Source: Rhizobium sp. CF080
Lineage (GTDB): Bacteria > Pseudomonadota > Alphaproteobacteria > Rhizobiales > Rhizobiaceae
Direction of reading: 5' to 3'
Assembly (NCBI RefSeq): GCF_000282095.2
Contig: NZ_AKKC02000001.1
Location: forward strand, 124,001-188,000
Length of the DNA: 64,000 nt
The position numbers and the translations under genes are program-made. Under the pieces are notes generated by a model. That model had not been told where the DNA came from. It did no database searches and worked only from the letters and a program-made list of their open reading frames with translations. Within the stretch, counting starts at the first letter, position 1. Every line of letters begins with the position of its first letter. This document shows positions 55,175 through 64,000 of this stretch, piece after piece.

Positions 55175-56521
55175 TCAGCGTCCCGCCAGCGTCATGCCCT
55201 CGATGGCGATGGTCGGAGAGGCGACGCCGAACTTGCGGTCGATGTCGTTGGCCGGCGTCAGGCGCATGAACATGTCCTTGAGATTGGAAGCGATCGTGAC
55301 TTCCGAAACGGGATAGGCGAGTTCGCCGTTCTCGATCCAGAAACCGGTCGCGCCACGCGAGTATTCGCCGGTGATCATGTTGACGCCCTGGCCGATCAGT
55401 TCGGTGATGTAGAAGCCGTTGCCGATCGACTTGATCAGCTCTTCGGGCGAGATATCGCCGGGCTCCAGGGCCAGGTTGGTGGAGGCGGGCGATACCGCCG
55501 TGCCGCCGCGCACGCCGCGGCCGTTGGTGACAAGCCCAAGTTCGCGGGCCGTCGAGGTCGACAGGAACCAGTGCTTCAAGACGCCGTCCTCGATCATCAC
55601 CATGCGCTCGCCGGACACGCCCTCGCCATCGAAGGGGCGCGAGGAGGAGCCGCGCACGATCAGCGGATCGTCGGTGATGTCGAGGCCTGCCTTCAGCACC
55701 TGTTGGCCCATCTTGTCGCGCAGGAAGCTGGTCTTGCGGGCGACGGATGCGCCGTTGATGGCACCGGCAATGTGGCCAACGAAACCGCGGGCGATGCGCG
55801 GATCGAAGACGACAGTGACGTTGCTGCCGGTGTCGACCTGGCGGGGATTGACACGTTTCACGGTCCGCTCGCCGGCGCGGCGGCCGATCAGCTTCTGATC
55901 GTCGAGGTCAGCGGCATAGAGGCGGCTGTCGAAGTCGTAGTCGCGCTCCATCCTGGTGCCCTCGCCGGCAATGACGCTGACGGAGCGGCCGAAACGGGAA
56001 GCCATGTAGCTGCCGGAAAACCCGTGGGAGGTGACGAGAACGAGGCCGCCCATGCCCGACGATGCGCCGGCGCCTGAGGAATTGGTGACGCCCTGGACGT
56101 CGAGCGCCGCCTGTTCCATTTCGAGCGATACTTCACGGAGCGCGTCGGTCGAGATGTCAGTGGGATCGTAGAGTTCCAGGTCCGGATAGGATCTGGCGAG
56201 ATCGGTCTCGTCCGCAAGGCAGGCGAACGGATCTTCAGGGGAGACCTTGGCCATGGCGACGGCGCGCTCGGCGAGGATCTTCATGTCGAAGCCCGGATTG
56301 GCCGAGACGCTGGCAACCTGTTTGCCGACGAAGACACGGAGCGAGAAATCGTCGCTCTCGGAGGCCTCCGTGCCCTCGACCTTGCCGAGGCGGACGCTGA
56401 CGGAACGGGAGCGGGAGCGAACCACGACCGCATCCGCCTGATCCGCTCCCGCGGCCTTGGCGAGATCAATCAGTTGGCTGGCGCGGGAAAGCAGGTCGGC
56501 GGAATCGATTTCAGAGGTCAT
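55175..56521 (-). CDS. pmbA: TldE/PmbA metalloprotease-family protein
   Basis: 448 residues, non-catalytic TldE-type partner of TldD; the pair degrades or processes unfolded peptides. Family blocks: SDDFSLRVFVGKQVASVSAN, SSGAGASSGMGG, VFDPRIARGFVGHIAGAING, and a late GEYSRGATGFWIENG. The HExxxH zinc motif of TldD is absent. ATG at 56521 (AAAGG upstream). Divergent from the cation antiporter gene. Confidence 0.92.
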   Translation of the reverse strand: MTSEIDSADLLSRASQLIDLAKAAGADQADAVVVRSRSRSVSVRLGKVEGTEASESDDFSLRVFVGKQVASVSANPGFDMKILAERAVAMAKVSPEDPFACLADETDLARSYPDLELYDPTDISTDALREVSLEMEQAALDVQGVTNSSGAGASSGMGGLVLVTSHGFSGSYMASRFGRSVSVIAGEGTRMERDYDFDSRLYAADLDDQKLIGRRAGERTVKRVNPRQVDTGSNVTVVFDPRIARGFVGHIAGAINGASVARKTSFLRDKMGQQVLKAGLDITDDPLIVRGSSSRPFDGEGVSGERMVMIEDGVLKHWFLSTSTARELGLVTNGRGVRGGTAVSPASTNLALEPGDISPEELIKSIGNGFYITELIGQGVNMITGEYSRGATGFWIENGELAYPVSEVTIASNLKDMFMRLTPANDIDRKFGVASPTIAIEGMTLAGR

Positions 56522-56624
56522 GATTGCAAGCCTTTCATTCTCGTCCCATTTATTGTGCACTGTCAGAAGCATCAAGGGCGGCTCGCCGATTCTTGATGTC
56601 CCACCTTAGACTGAAAGTATCCGC

Positions 56625-58433
56625 ATGACCGCTCCTGGCTCGCTCTTTTCCCAAATGCTTCTTCTGCTTGCGGGCGCGGTGATCGCCGCCCCCCTGTTCA
56701 GGAAGCTCGGGCTCGGTACGGTGCTCGGCTATCTTGCCGCCGGCGTCGTCATCGGGCCGATCATGCAGCAGATCATAGAAACAGAAGAAGTGCTGCATTT
56801 TGCGGAATTCGGCGTGGTCTTCCTGCTGTTCGTCATTGGGCTCGAACTGAAACCCTCACGTCTGTGGCAGATGCGCGGCGACGTGTTCGGCCTCGGTCCG
56901 GCACAGGTGGTGATTTCGGGACTGGTACTGACCGGGCTTGCGCAACTGACGAACATGGCGGACTGGCGCGGCAGCCTGATCATCGGCTTCGGTCTTGCGC
57001 TGTCCTCGACCGCGTTTGCGCTGCAGATCCTCAACGACGACGGCGACATGAACAGCCGCTATGGCCAGCGATCCTTCTCGGTGCTGCTTTTCCAGGATCT
57101 CGCCATCGTGCCGCTTCTGGCGCTGATCACCATCCTGTCGCCGGGGACCACGGGGACAGAAGCGGCACCGCTCCTCGATTTCGCGGTCGCGGTCGGAGCC
57201 GTCGGCGCCATGGTGATTGCCGGTCGCTATCTTCTGACCCCGATGTTCCAGGTCATCGCCCGCGCCGGCGCCCGCGAGGTGATGATCGCCGCGGCCCTGC
57301 TGGTGGTGCTGGGATCGGCGGCTGCGATGCAGGCGGTCGGCCTGTCGATGGCGATGGGGGCCTTCCTGTCGGGCGTGATGCTTGCCGAATCCTCCTACCG
57401 GCACGAGCTGGAGGCGGATATCGAACCCTTCCGCGGCCTGCTTCTGGCGCTGTTCTTCATGGCGGTCGGCCTGTCGCTGGAAGTCCATGTCATTCTCGAC
57501 AACATCTTCTTCATCCTGCCGGCGGTGCCGATCTTCATGGCCTTGAAGGCGCTGATCGTCTACGGGCTCTGCCGGCTTTGGGGTTCGCCGCACAATGATG
57601 CGGTGCGCATCGCCTTCCTGCTGCCGCAGGGCGGCGAATTCGGTTTCGTGCTGTTCACCACCGCAACAGCCGCCGGCCTGTTCTCGTCGGCCACCGCCTC
57701 GCTGCTGATCGCCGGCGTGACGCTTTCGATGGCGCTGACGCCGTTCGGAGCCGCCCTTTCCAAGCGGCTCCTCAACGGCGAGAGCCGCGAGGAACTGGAG
57801 GAGGATTTCGACGGTGCGGGCGCCGACGTGCTGATGATCGGGTTTTCGCGTTTCGGCCAGATCGCCGCGCAGATCCTGCTTGCCGGCGGCCGCGAAGTGA
57901 CAGTCATCGACGATTCCGCCGACCGTATCCGCCAGGCGGCCTCCTTCGGTTTCCGCATCTATTTCGGTGACGGCACACGCCGCGACGTGCTGATCGCGTC
58001 GGGCATCGAGAAGGCAAAGATCGTCGCCGTTTCCACCCAGAAACGCGAGACGACCGACCAGATCGTCGATCTCATCCGCTCGGAATTCCCGGACGTGCGC
58101 CTCTATGTACGCTCCTACGACCGTATCCATTCTCTGTCGCTGCGGGATCGGAATGTCGAATACGAGCTGCGCGAGACCCTGGAATCCGGCCTGCTGTTCG
58201 GAAGAAAAACGCTGGAAGCGCTGGGTATGAGCGAAATCGACGCCCAGGAGATCGGCGACGACATCCGCCAGCGCGACGAGGAAAGGCTGCAGATCCAGGC
58301 CGTCCAGGGGCTCGGTGCCGGCCGGGAGATGCTGTTCAACAGCCCGGTCCGGCCGGAACCGCTGATCAAGCCGAAACGCGCGATGGTGGTCGACGACGAG
58401 ATGAGCGCGGAGCCGGCCACGGCAGAGAACTGA
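56625..58433 (+). CDS. CPA2 cation:proton antiporter with TrkA-N domain (KefB-like)
   Basis: 602 residues. About twelve membrane helices (residues 5-380) with LGLGTVLGYLAAGVVIGP and the AALLVVLGSAAAMQAVGLS region, then a NAD-binding TrkA-N domain from about 400 (ADVLMIGFSRFGQIAAQIL, REVTVIDDSADRI). Likely K+/H+ or Na+/H+ exchange at the inner membrane, gated by nucleotide. ATG at 56625. Confidence 0.93.
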   Translation: MTAPGSLFSQMLLLLAGAVIAAPLFRKLGLGTVLGYLAAGVVIGPIMQQIIETEEVLHFAEFGVVFLLFVIGLELKPSRLWQMRGDVFGLGPAQVVISGLVLTGLAQLTNMADWRGSLIIGFGLALSSTAFALQILNDDGDMNSRYGQRSFSVLLFQDLAIVPLLALITILSPGTTGTEAAPLLDFAVAVGAVGAMVIAGRYLLTPMFQVIARAGAREVMIAAALLVVLGSAAAMQAVGLSMAMGAFLSGVMLAESSYRHELEADIEPFRGLLLALFFMAVGLSLEVHVILDNIFFILPAVPIFMALKALIVYGLCRLWGSPHNDAVRIAFLLPQGGEFGFVLFTTATAAGLFSSATASLLIAGVTLSMALTPFGAALSKRLLNGESREELEEDFDGAGADVLMIGFSRFGQIAAQILLAGGREVTVIDDSADRIRQAASFGFRIYFGDGTRRDVLIASGIEKAKIVAVSTQKRETTDQIVDLIRSEFPDVRLYVRSYDRIHSLSLRDRNVEYELRETLESGLLFGRKTLEALGMSEIDAQEIGDDIRQRDEERLQIQAVQGLGAGREMLFNSPVRPEPLIKPKRAMVVDDEMSAEPATAEN

Positions 58434-58448
58434 TCGGGCAGGCGAACT

Positions 58449-59327
58449 TCAGGCTTCGGCCGCCGCATGCAGCGCGTCGATGGCGCGCTTCAGCTCGTCC
58501 TTGACGTGCTCGGATTCATCGAGGATTTCGCGGGCCTTCAGGAAATCCAGAACCCGGAAACGGTTGACGGACGGCCGCAGGAAAATCTGCGGGGGATTGA
58601 GCTTCAGCTTGAGCGCGATGCTCGCCTGCATGGTGAGCTGGCTGGCGCCGAACAGGCTGTCGATACGGTTCGGCGCATGGGTGCCGTCGCCTTCCGGCGC
58701 GCCGACCACGTCGACGCCGATCACCACATCGGCAACGTCCATCAGCTGCTCGTAGGGGACGGGATTGAAGACACCGCCATCGATCATCACCCGGCCATTC
58801 ACCCGGACCGGCATGAACAGGCCGGGAATGGCGGCCGAGGCGGCGATCGCGGTGCGCAGCTCGCCCTGCTCGAGGATCACTTCCGCCTGGCCGTAATAAT
58901 CGGTGGCGGAGATCTTCATGGGAATTTCGAGCTCGGCGAAATCCTCCGGCACCTGCGGCGGCAGGAAGGCATCGAGGATGAGTTCGAGATTGAACTGGCC
59001 GAAGCGGAAGCCGCCGAGCTTGTCGCGCATGGTGGCGGGACCAAGTCCCCAAAGCTTGTTGAGAAGGGTGCCGCGGTGCCCGACGGTTTCCAGCGCATAC
59101 TGGCGGATTTCGCGGCCGGTCATGCCCGACGCCATGCCGGCGCCGATGATCGCGCCGATCGAGGAGCCGGAAATCGCCACCGGACGTATCCCGAGTTCGT
59201 CCAGCGCCTCGATGACCTGGATATGCGAGAGGCCGCGTGCACCGCCACCACCGAGAGCGACGGCAAACGTCAGGCCGCCCTTGGCCTTGACGGCTTCGAG
59301 ATCGGGAATTGCAAGCCTCGTATTCAT
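58449..59327 (-). CDS. Patatin-like phospholipase family protein (RssA-like)
   Basis: 292 residues. Oxyanion motif GGGGARG at 26-32, nucleophile GSSIG (Ser56) at 54-58 and DGG at 183-185, so the Ser-Asp dyad is complete. A cytoplasmic lipid acyl hydrolase; target unknown. ATG at 59327; the upstream frame runs into rsmD. Ten bases behind the rsmD stop, probably cotranscribed. Confidence 0.92.
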   Translation of the reverse strand: MNTRLAIPDLEAVKAKGGLTFAVALGGGGARGLSHIQVIEALDELGIRPVAISGSSIGAIIGAGMASGMTGREIRQYALETVGHRGTLLNKLWGLGPATMRDKLGGFRFGQFNLELILDAFLPPQVPEDFAELEIPMKISATDYYGQAEVILEQGELRTAIAASAAIPGLFMPVRVNGRVMIDGGVFNPVPYEQLMDVADVVIGVDVVGAPEGDGTHAPNRIDSLFGASQLTMQASIALKLKLNPPQIFLRPSVNRFRVLDFLKAREILDESEHVKDELKRAIDALHAAAEA

Positions 59328-59337
59328 TCCTCGGACC

Positions 59338-59898
59338 TCAGGCCGGCTGGTAGCGGAAAAAAGCCATGCGCGTATCGCCGAACGTCCGGCTCTCCAAAAA
59401 TTTGAAGACGGCATCGACGGCAGGGGTTATGTCGGCCCGCTCCTCCAGAATGGCAAGGGCTCCGGGCGCAAGCCAGCCGCCCGCATGGGCCGAAAGCATG
59501 GCGCCCTCCCCCAGCCCCTGGCCATAGGGCGGATCGGCGAACAGGAAATGAAACGGCTCGATATTGTTGGCGACCCCAAGCTTGGTGGCATCGCGGCGCA
59601 GAATCCGCGCCCGGCCATGCAGGCCGAGACTGTCGATATTCTCCCACAGCAGCCCCCGGCCCTCGACGCCATTCTCGACGAAGAGCGCGCTTTTGCAGCC
59701 GCGCGACAGCGCCTCCAGCCCGACCGCGCCGGTGCCGGCGAAAAGATCGATCACCCGGCCGCCGTCCAGCGCCTGCGGATAGACGTGGCCGATGATGTTG
59801 AACAGGCTTTCGCGCGTCCGGTCGATGGTCGGCCGGATTTCATTTGTTTTGGGCGTGGCCAGAGACCGGCCGCGAAATTCACCACCGACAATCCGCAC
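59338..59898 (-). CDS. rsmD: 16S rRNA (guanine966-N2)-methyltransferase
   Basis: 186 residues. SAM site DLFAGTGAVG at 51-60 and catalytic DPPYG at 122-126. Methylates G966 of 16S rRNA during 30S assembly. GTG start at 59898, six bases after the pseudouridine synthase stop, GAGAGGG upstream. rluB-rsmD order is typical for rhizobia. Confidence 0.95.
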   Translation of the reverse strand: MRIVGGEFRGRSLATPKTNEIRPTIDRTRESLFNIIGHVYPQALDGGRVIDLFAGTGAVGLEALSRGCKSALFVENGVEGRGLLWENIDSLGLHGRARILRRDATKLGVANNIEPFHFLFADPPYGQGLGEGAMLSAHAGGWLAPGALAILEERADITPAVDAVFKFLESRTFGDTRMAFFRYQPA

Positions 59899-59904
59899 CG
59901 CGCA

Positions 59905-62052
59905 TCACCCTCTCGGCGTGCGCGGCTTGCCGCCGGCCGGGCGTCCGCCCGAAGCGGGCCGGCCACCAGTCTTGCCCCCGGGCTTGCCACCACCACCCGC
60001 CGGTTTTCCACGGCTGCCGGAAGGCTTTCCGCCAAAGCTCTTGCCGCCGCCCGGTTTTCCGCCAAACGGCTTGCCGTTACGCGGCTTGTCGCCGAACGGC
60101 CGGTCGCCTGCAGGACGATCACCACGCGGCGGCCGATCCGAGAACGGCCGTTCGGAACGGCCCTCGCCGGCGGAGAAGGAGCGTGCGGGACGCTCGCCAT
60201 CCTCGCGGGGCTTGCGATCACCGAAGGAACGCTCGCCGCGGGGTTTATCACCGAAAGAACGGTCGCCCCTCGGCTTGTCGCCGAACGGGCGGTCGCCGCG
60301 CGGACGCTCGGGGCGGCCTTCGGCGGAGAAGGTCCGTGCAGGACGATCACCATCGGCGCGCGGCTTGCGGTCGCCAAATGAGCGTTCGCCCCTGGGCTTG
60401 TCAGCAAACGGGCGGTCGCCTCTCGGCTTGTCGCCGAATGGACGATCGCTACGGGGTGGACGATCGCCGAAAGCACGATCGCCGCGCGGACGTTCCGCGC
60501 GTGCGTCGCCCGAGAAGGATTTGGTCCGCGGACGGTCGCCGGACGAGCGTTCACCTCTCGGCTTGTCACCGAAGGGACGATCACCGCGGGGCGGGCGATC
60601 ACCAGAGGACCGCTTTTGGCCGAAATCGCCCTTTTCCTGTTTGTCGGGGCCATCGGCACGGATCCAGTCGCTGTCCTCTTCGGCGCGATTGACGATGACC
60701 GGCCGGTCGTTCTGCGGCGAGGGCTTCTTGAAAAGCTGTTCGGCCTCGGCACGGGCGGAGGATTTGCGCGTCTTGCTTTCGGTGGTCGGGCGGGCGCCCG
60801 GCGCCATCCAGACATTGGCGGTGCGGCTGGTGCCCATCGGAGGACGCTTCTTGGGGCGGTCCTCGTCCTCCTGGTCCCGGTTGCCGAACGGCTTTGCGCC
60901 ACGCGGCTTGTCAGCAAACTTGCGGTCGTCGCGCCTGGTATCCGGGCGGCCGAGCGCCTTTTCGCGTCGGTCTTCCGGCTTTCCAGCGCGCGGGCGTTCA
61001 GTCTTCTCGGGCCTCGCCGCCCATTCCGAGCGCTCGGTGCGGGCAGGTTTCTCATCCTCTTCGGGAGCCGCCTCGGTATAGATCGGCGCGTCGAAATTCG
61101 CCTTGGATTCCTCGATCAGGCGTGGTCCGAGCTGGTCGCGCAGCATGCGACCGCGCACCTCGACCACCTGGCTTTCCGGCAGATCTCCCAGTTGGAACGG
61201 CCCATAGGAGATACGGATCAGGCGGTTGACCTCGAGGCCGAGCGCGCCGAGCACGTTCTTGATCTCGCGGTTCTTGCCTTCCCGAAGGCCCATGGTGATC
61301 CAGACATTGCTGCCCTGGGTGCGGTCGAGCGTCGCGTCGATCGAGCCGTAGAGCACGCCCTCGACGGCGATGCCCTCCTTCAGCTTGTCCAGTTCCTCCT
61401 GCTTGATCTCGCCATGGGCGCGGACGCGGTAACGGCGCAGCCAGCCGGTGGTCGGCAGTTCCAGCACTCGCGACAGGCCGCCATCGTTGGTCAGCAGCAG
61501 CAGGCCTTCAGTATTGATGTCGAGGCGGCCGATGGAGAGCACCCGCGGCAGACCTTCGGGCAGGTTGTCGAAGACGGTGGCGCGGCCTTCCGGATCGGAA
61601 TTGGTGGTCACCAAGCCGGCCGGCTTGTGATAGAGCCAGAGACGGGTGCGCTCGATGCCGCGGATCGGCATGCCGTCAACTTCGATCTTGTCGGCCAGCG
61701 TGACGTTGACGACCGGCGTATCGAGAACCTTGCCGTTCAGGCTGACGCGGCCTTCCATGATCATCCGCTCGATATCGCGACGCGACGCGACGCCGACGCG
61801 GGCGAGGATCTTGGAAATGCGCTCGGGCTTGCCCTCGGCCTCCATGGTCTCCGGCGGAGGCGGCAGCTTACGGACGGGTTTTGCCGCCTTTTCAGCACCG
61901 GCTTTCGCCGCGAAACTCTTCTTGGGCCCAAGACCCTCCTTGGCGGAGAAACCCGCCTTGCCGCCGGCACCAGCCTTCGGAGCGGCTCTCGGTTTGGTTT
62001 CGCGAACGAAGGTCTTGCCTTCGCCGCGCTTCGGCTTGTCTTTGGAATTCAT
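59905..62052 (-). CDS. RsuA/RluB-type pseudouridine synthase with long repetitive C-terminal tail
   Basis: 715 residues. After a charged N-terminal arm, an S4 RNA-binding domain (about 80-135; ISKILARVGVASRRDIERMI), then the catalytic domain to about 310 with RLDINTEGLLLLTNDG (catalytic Asp) and RYRVRAHG. From about 330 to the end the chain is low-complexity, built from repeats like GDRPFGDKPRGERSFGDRK and then Gly/Pro/Lys runs. Ordinary family members are 250-300 residues; the tail is an extra basic, disordered RNA-binding-like region. Target uridine unknown. Confidence 0.92.
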   Translation of the reverse strand: MNSKDKPKRGEGKTFVRETKPRAAPKAGAGGKAGFSAKEGLGPKKSFAAKAGAEKAAKPVRKLPPPPETMEAEGKPERISKILARVGVASRRDIERMIMEGRVSLNGKVLDTPVVNVTLADKIEVDGMPIRGIERTRLWLYHKPAGLVTTNSDPEGRATVFDNLPEGLPRVLSIGRLDINTEGLLLLTNDGGLSRVLELPTTGWLRRYRVRAHGEIKQEELDKLKEGIAVEGVLYGSIDATLDRTQGSNVWITMGLREGKNREIKNVLGALGLEVNRLIRISYGPFQLGDLPESQVVEVRGRMLRDQLGPRLIEESKANFDAPIYTEAAPEEDEKPARTERSEWAARPEKTERPRAGKPEDRREKALGRPDTRRDDRKFADKPRGAKPFGNRDQEDEDRPKKRPPMGTSRTANVWMAPGARPTTESKTRKSSARAEAEQLFKKPSPQNDRPVIVNRAEEDSDWIRADGPDKQEKGDFGQKRSSGDRPPRGDRPFGDKPRGERSSGDRPRTKSFSGDARAERPRGDRAFGDRPPRSDRPFGDKPRGDRPFADKPRGERSFGDRKPRADGDRPARTFSAEGRPERPRGDRPFGDKPRGDRSFGDKPRGERSFGDRKPREDGERPARSFSAGEGRSERPFSDRPPRGDRPAGDRPFGDKPRNGKPFGGKPGGGKSFGGKPSGSRGKPAGGGGKPGGKTGGRPASGGRPAGGKPRTPRG
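60050..60640. repeat. Tandem DNA repeats encoding the RluB-like tail
   Basis: Within the 3' part of the pseudouridine synthase gene short units coding for FGDKPRGDR and FGDRKPR recur more than ten times with silent changes. Repeats of this kind can expand or contract by slippage or recombination; copy number may differ between strains. Confidence 0.8.
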
Positions 62053-62200
62053 TTGTTGTTTGCCTGAAGCGTGATGTCTAACGGAGCGATCCGGACATTC
62101 TTGTTCGTGTTGACTGAGATGGATTCGTGCCCGCAGTCGGGCTTCCAGTTGGATGCTTCCTACCAGTTCACGCGATCCGGGTTAAGAGGAAATCGCCGAA

Positions 62201-62656
62201 ATGCCTAATACCGATGGGTTCATGCACGCAGCACTCGCAGAAGCCAGGGACGCAGCCGCTCGCGGCGAGGTTCCGATCGGCGCCGTCCTGGTGCTTGACG
62301 GGGCGATCGTCGCCCGATCCGGAAACCGGACCCGCGCCGAAAACGACGTCACTGCCCATGCCGAAATCGCCGTCATCCGAGATGCTTCGGCCGCACTTGG
62401 ACAGGAACGACTGTCGGGTGCAGACCTCTACGTGACGCTCGAACCATGCACCATGTGCGCGGCGGCGATCTCGTTTGCGCGCATCCGGCGGCTCTACTAC
62501 GGCGCGGAGGATCCCAAGGGCGGAGCGGTCGACAACGGCGTGCGCTTCTTCGCCCAACCGACCTGCCATCATGCGCCGGAGGTCTATTCCGGCCTCGGCG
62601 AAACCGAGGCAGCGATCCTGCTCACCGGTTTCTTCAAATCGAAAAGAGAGAGTTGA
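62201..62656 (+). CDS. tadA: tRNA-specific adenosine deaminase
   Basis: 151 residues. Deaminates the wobble A34 of tRNA-Arg(ACG) to inosine. Zinc-site motifs HAE at 53-55 and PCTMC at 82-86, with Glu55 as catalytic residue. ATG at 62201; the later ATG at 62222 would remove part of the fold. Divergent from the pseudouridine synthase gene, both acting on RNA; converges on the lipoprotein gene. Confidence 0.95.
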   Translation: MPNTDGFMHAALAEARDAAARGEVPIGAVLVLDGAIVARSGNRTRAENDVTAHAEIAVIRDASAALGQERLSGADLYVTLEPCTMCAAAISFARIRRLYYGAEDPKGGAVDNGVRFFAQPTCHHAPEVYSGLGETEAAILLTGFFKSKRES

Positions 62657-62665
62657 GCAGCTGAC

Positions 62666-63295
62666 TTAGAAGAGCTTCCACCACTCGCTGCCCTTCTTGG
62701 CAGCCTCAGCTTGCGCCTTGCGACGCTTTTCCTTCTGGGTTTCGGGCTCGCCGACATCCGTCAGCGCAGCGGCATCCGCCGAGCGGAATTCCGCCGGCGG
62801 CTCGGAGAGCGAACGACGGCGGCCGGTAACGGTGACGGTTTCAGCATCTGCCTTGGCCTTGCGGAAGGCTTCCCATTTTTCGGTCTCGGTCATCTGGCCG
62901 CCCTGACCACTGCCCGCCAGTAGCGGCGAGCGGTAGGTGGGATCGTTCTCGTGAGCATCCGCCTCTTCACGCATGCGCTTGCGGGTTTCTTCCGGAGATT
63001 CAACCCAGTTGGGGTTGCTCTCGCGGCTCGCAAGCGACTGCTGCGGCGCCGGCAGCGCCTGTTCCTGCCCCTTGGCGACAACCAGCGACGGACGAGGATT
63101 GTATTTCAGGCCCGCTTTCGCTTCGGCACTCTTGCCACCCAGCGACACGGATTGCCCGATATCGTCGGTCAGCTGTTCCATGGCGGTCTTGTCGGTGCCG
63201 TAGGTCGGGCCACCGATGCAGCCCGAAAGGGTCAATGTCGAGGCGAGAATGCCGGCCACACCCAGGCCGACACGAAACGCATATGTCGCTTTCAT
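62666..63295 (-). CDS. Putative lipoprotein of unknown function
   Basis: 209 residues. Lipobox LSGC with Cys26 after a hydrophobic signal (VGLGVAGILASTLTLSGC). The rest is hydrophilic, with a conserved-looking NPRPSLVVAKGQEQALP block, a coil-forming ETRKRMREEADAHE and a charged end. No family name recalled. ATG at 63295 with GGAAGGG upstream; the frame also has a TTG one codon before. Likely outer-membrane or periplasmic. Confidence 0.8.
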   Translation of the reverse strand: MKATYAFRVGLGVAGILASTLTLSGCIGGPTYGTDKTAMEQLTDDIGQSVSLGGKSAEAKAGLKYNPRPSLVVAKGQEQALPAPQQSLASRESNPNWVESPEETRKRMREEADAHENDPTYRSPLLAGSGQGGQMTETEKWEAFRKAKADAETVTVTGRRRSLSEPPAEFRSADAAALTDVGEPETQKEKRRKAQAEAAKKGSEWWKLF

Positions 63296-63385
63296 CAAAA
63301 CCCTTCCAGCAGCGCCCGTCCTGACGCCTCAGACATAACTAAACGCCTAATGGCCAGAAAATCCGGCCAATTTCAGGCAGATTTA

Positions 63386-63416
63386 CCGGATGATTGCTCA
63401 AAGCGCAATCATCCGG
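63386..63416. terminator. 12-bp hairpin downstream of ileS
   Basis: CCGGATGATTGC (63386-63397) pairs with GCAATCATCCGG (63405-63416) across seven bases, 13 bases after the ileS stop. No T run on either side, so it is a 3' processing or rho-assisted signal rather than a clear intrinsic terminator. Confidence 0.5.
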
Positions 63417-63428
63417 CGATTTCAGGCG

Positions 63429-64000
63429 TCAAAGCCGGCCGAGAGCGGCCAGTTCGCGCAACGCGGCCGCGTCACGGGCCGACACATCCGGATAGGCAGG
63501 ATCTGAGCCGACATCGGTCGTCACCCGCCACGAACGGGCACATTTGATGCCTTCGGCGAGTTTCGGATCGACGGCGACGCCCTGCACTTCCGGCAGGCGG
63601 AAGGCGCTTTCAGGGCCTTCACCCGAAACGATGGCGATTCCCGAGGTGATGCAGGTCTCTTCGAAATCCTGGCCTTCCAGCGCTTTCATCAGCTCCGGGT
63701 CGTTGACATAAACGACCGGTGCGGCCTCCAGCGAAGAGCCGATCCGCTTGTCCTTGCGTTCGATCTCGAGCGCGCCTGTAACAACCGAGCGCACCTTGCG
63801 GATCTGCGCCCACTTCTCGGCAACCGCCTCGTTCCTCCACTCGGTGGGAACCGTCGGGAACTGTTCGAGATGCACCGAAACCGCGTCCGGGTTGCGCGAC
63901 AGCCACGATTCTTCGGTGGTGAACGGCAGCATGGGCGCAAGCCAGGTCACCGTGCATTCGAAGATCTTGCGGATGACGGCGAGAGCGGCACGGCGGCGCA
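63429..64000 (-). CDS. ileS: Isoleucine-tRNA ligase, C-terminal part (5' end outside window)
   Basis: About 190 C-terminal residues of a class Ia synthetase. The frame is open to the window edge. It begins within the helical anticodon-binding domain (RAALAVIRKIFECTVTWLA, then LPFTTEESWL), continues to the C-terminal junction, and ends KCARSWRVTTDVGSDPAYPDV. In many bacteria that end is a four-Cys zinc knuckle; here only one Cys (KCARS) remains, common in rhizobial IleS as I recall. The catalytic HIGH and KMSKS parts lie outside. Confidence 0.95.
   Translation of the reverse strand, partial: RRRAALAVIRKIFECTVTWLAPMLPFTTEESWLSRNPDAVSVHLEQFPTVPTEWRNEAVAEKWAQIRKVRSVVTGALEIERKDKRIGSSLEAAPVVYVNDPELMKALEGQDFEETCITSGIAIVSGEGPESAFRLPEVQGVAVDPKLAEGIKCARSWRVTTDVGSDPAYPDVSARDAAALRELAALGRL

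Noticed and set aside
60050..60640. Tandem repeats resembling a CRISPR array
   Set aside because: Units are short, imperfect and in frame inside a gene, without unique spacers of constant size or cas genes.
59792..61081. Long plus-strand frame of 429 codons across the pseudouridine synthase tail
   Set aside because: It is the complement of a repetitive, GC-biased gene; the minus-strand frame has S4 and catalytic motifs and the plus-strand product is only Pro/Arg/Ser repeats.

Overview
The window looks like chromosomal DNA of an alphaproteobacterium of the order Rhizobiales, most likely family Rhizobiaceae (Rhizobium/Agrobacterium/Neorhizobium type). The evidence is high GC with strong GC3 bias, promoters of the form CTTGAC-N17-CTATAT, and rhizobial neighbourhoods such as tadA-rluB-rsmD, pmbA-cysQ-DUF4170-waaA-HAD-lpxK-DUF2093-mutL, and atpI-atpB-atpE-atpF'-atpF. 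About 60 protein genes fill the window. I see no rRNA, tRNA, CRISPR array, insertion sequence or prophage. The species is inferred, not proven.

Layout. 1-8.5 kb: the end of a DUF6101-like gene, ubiA, a MipA/OmpV outer-membrane protein, cfa, tex, a 69-residue unknown, purD and a secreted HPE1-like protein. 8.5-12.9 kb: two tandem chemoreceptor genes of equal length whose signalling halves encode identical protein. 12.9-21.8 kb: glyS and glyQ lie on the same strand but are separated by higBA, a DUF2207 membrane protein, a class I-type aroA and lemA; a second toxin-antitoxin pair lies just beyond glyQ. 21.8-25.8 kb: a S49 peptidase with two tiny downstream genes, mntH with a candidate metal-responsive operator, a tRNA1(Val)-type methyltransferase, a palindromic intergenic repeat and a DUF2007 gene. 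25.9-33.1 kb: polyprenyl diphosphate synthase, a TPR protein, ispE, moaB, a glycosyltransferase-like gene, a radical SAM gene and rnhB. 33.1-36 kb: the F0 ATP synthase operon with a good promoter and terminator. 36-42 kb: cell wall hydrolase, kup, corA and mrp. 42-48 kb: an orphan LuxR regulator, an SMP-30 lactonase-like gene, a PRC-barrel protein with a possible general-stress promoter, a GGDEF-EAL protein and a PAS-receiver protein. 48-58 kb: mutL and the Kdo/lipid A genes with their neighbours, then a CPA2 cation/proton antiporter. 58-64 kb: a patatin-like protein, rsmD, a pseudouridine synthase with a very long repetitive tail, tadA, a lipoprotein and the end of ileS.

Most genes are housekeeping: translation (glyQ, glyS, ileS, tadA, rsmD, rluB), envelope (waaA, lpxK, cfa), isoprenoid/quinone (polyprenyl synthase, ispE, ubiA), energy (atp) and ion balance (mntH, kup, corA, CPA2). 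I found no clearly new multi-gene system. The best leads are the lemA-aroA-DUF2207 arrangement between the two glycyl-tRNA synthetase genes, the homogenised chemoreceptor pair with a shared upstream box, the unexplained hairpin in the mrp-luxR gap, the tandem repeat upstream of luxR, and the DNA tandem repeat inside the pseudouridine synthase gene.
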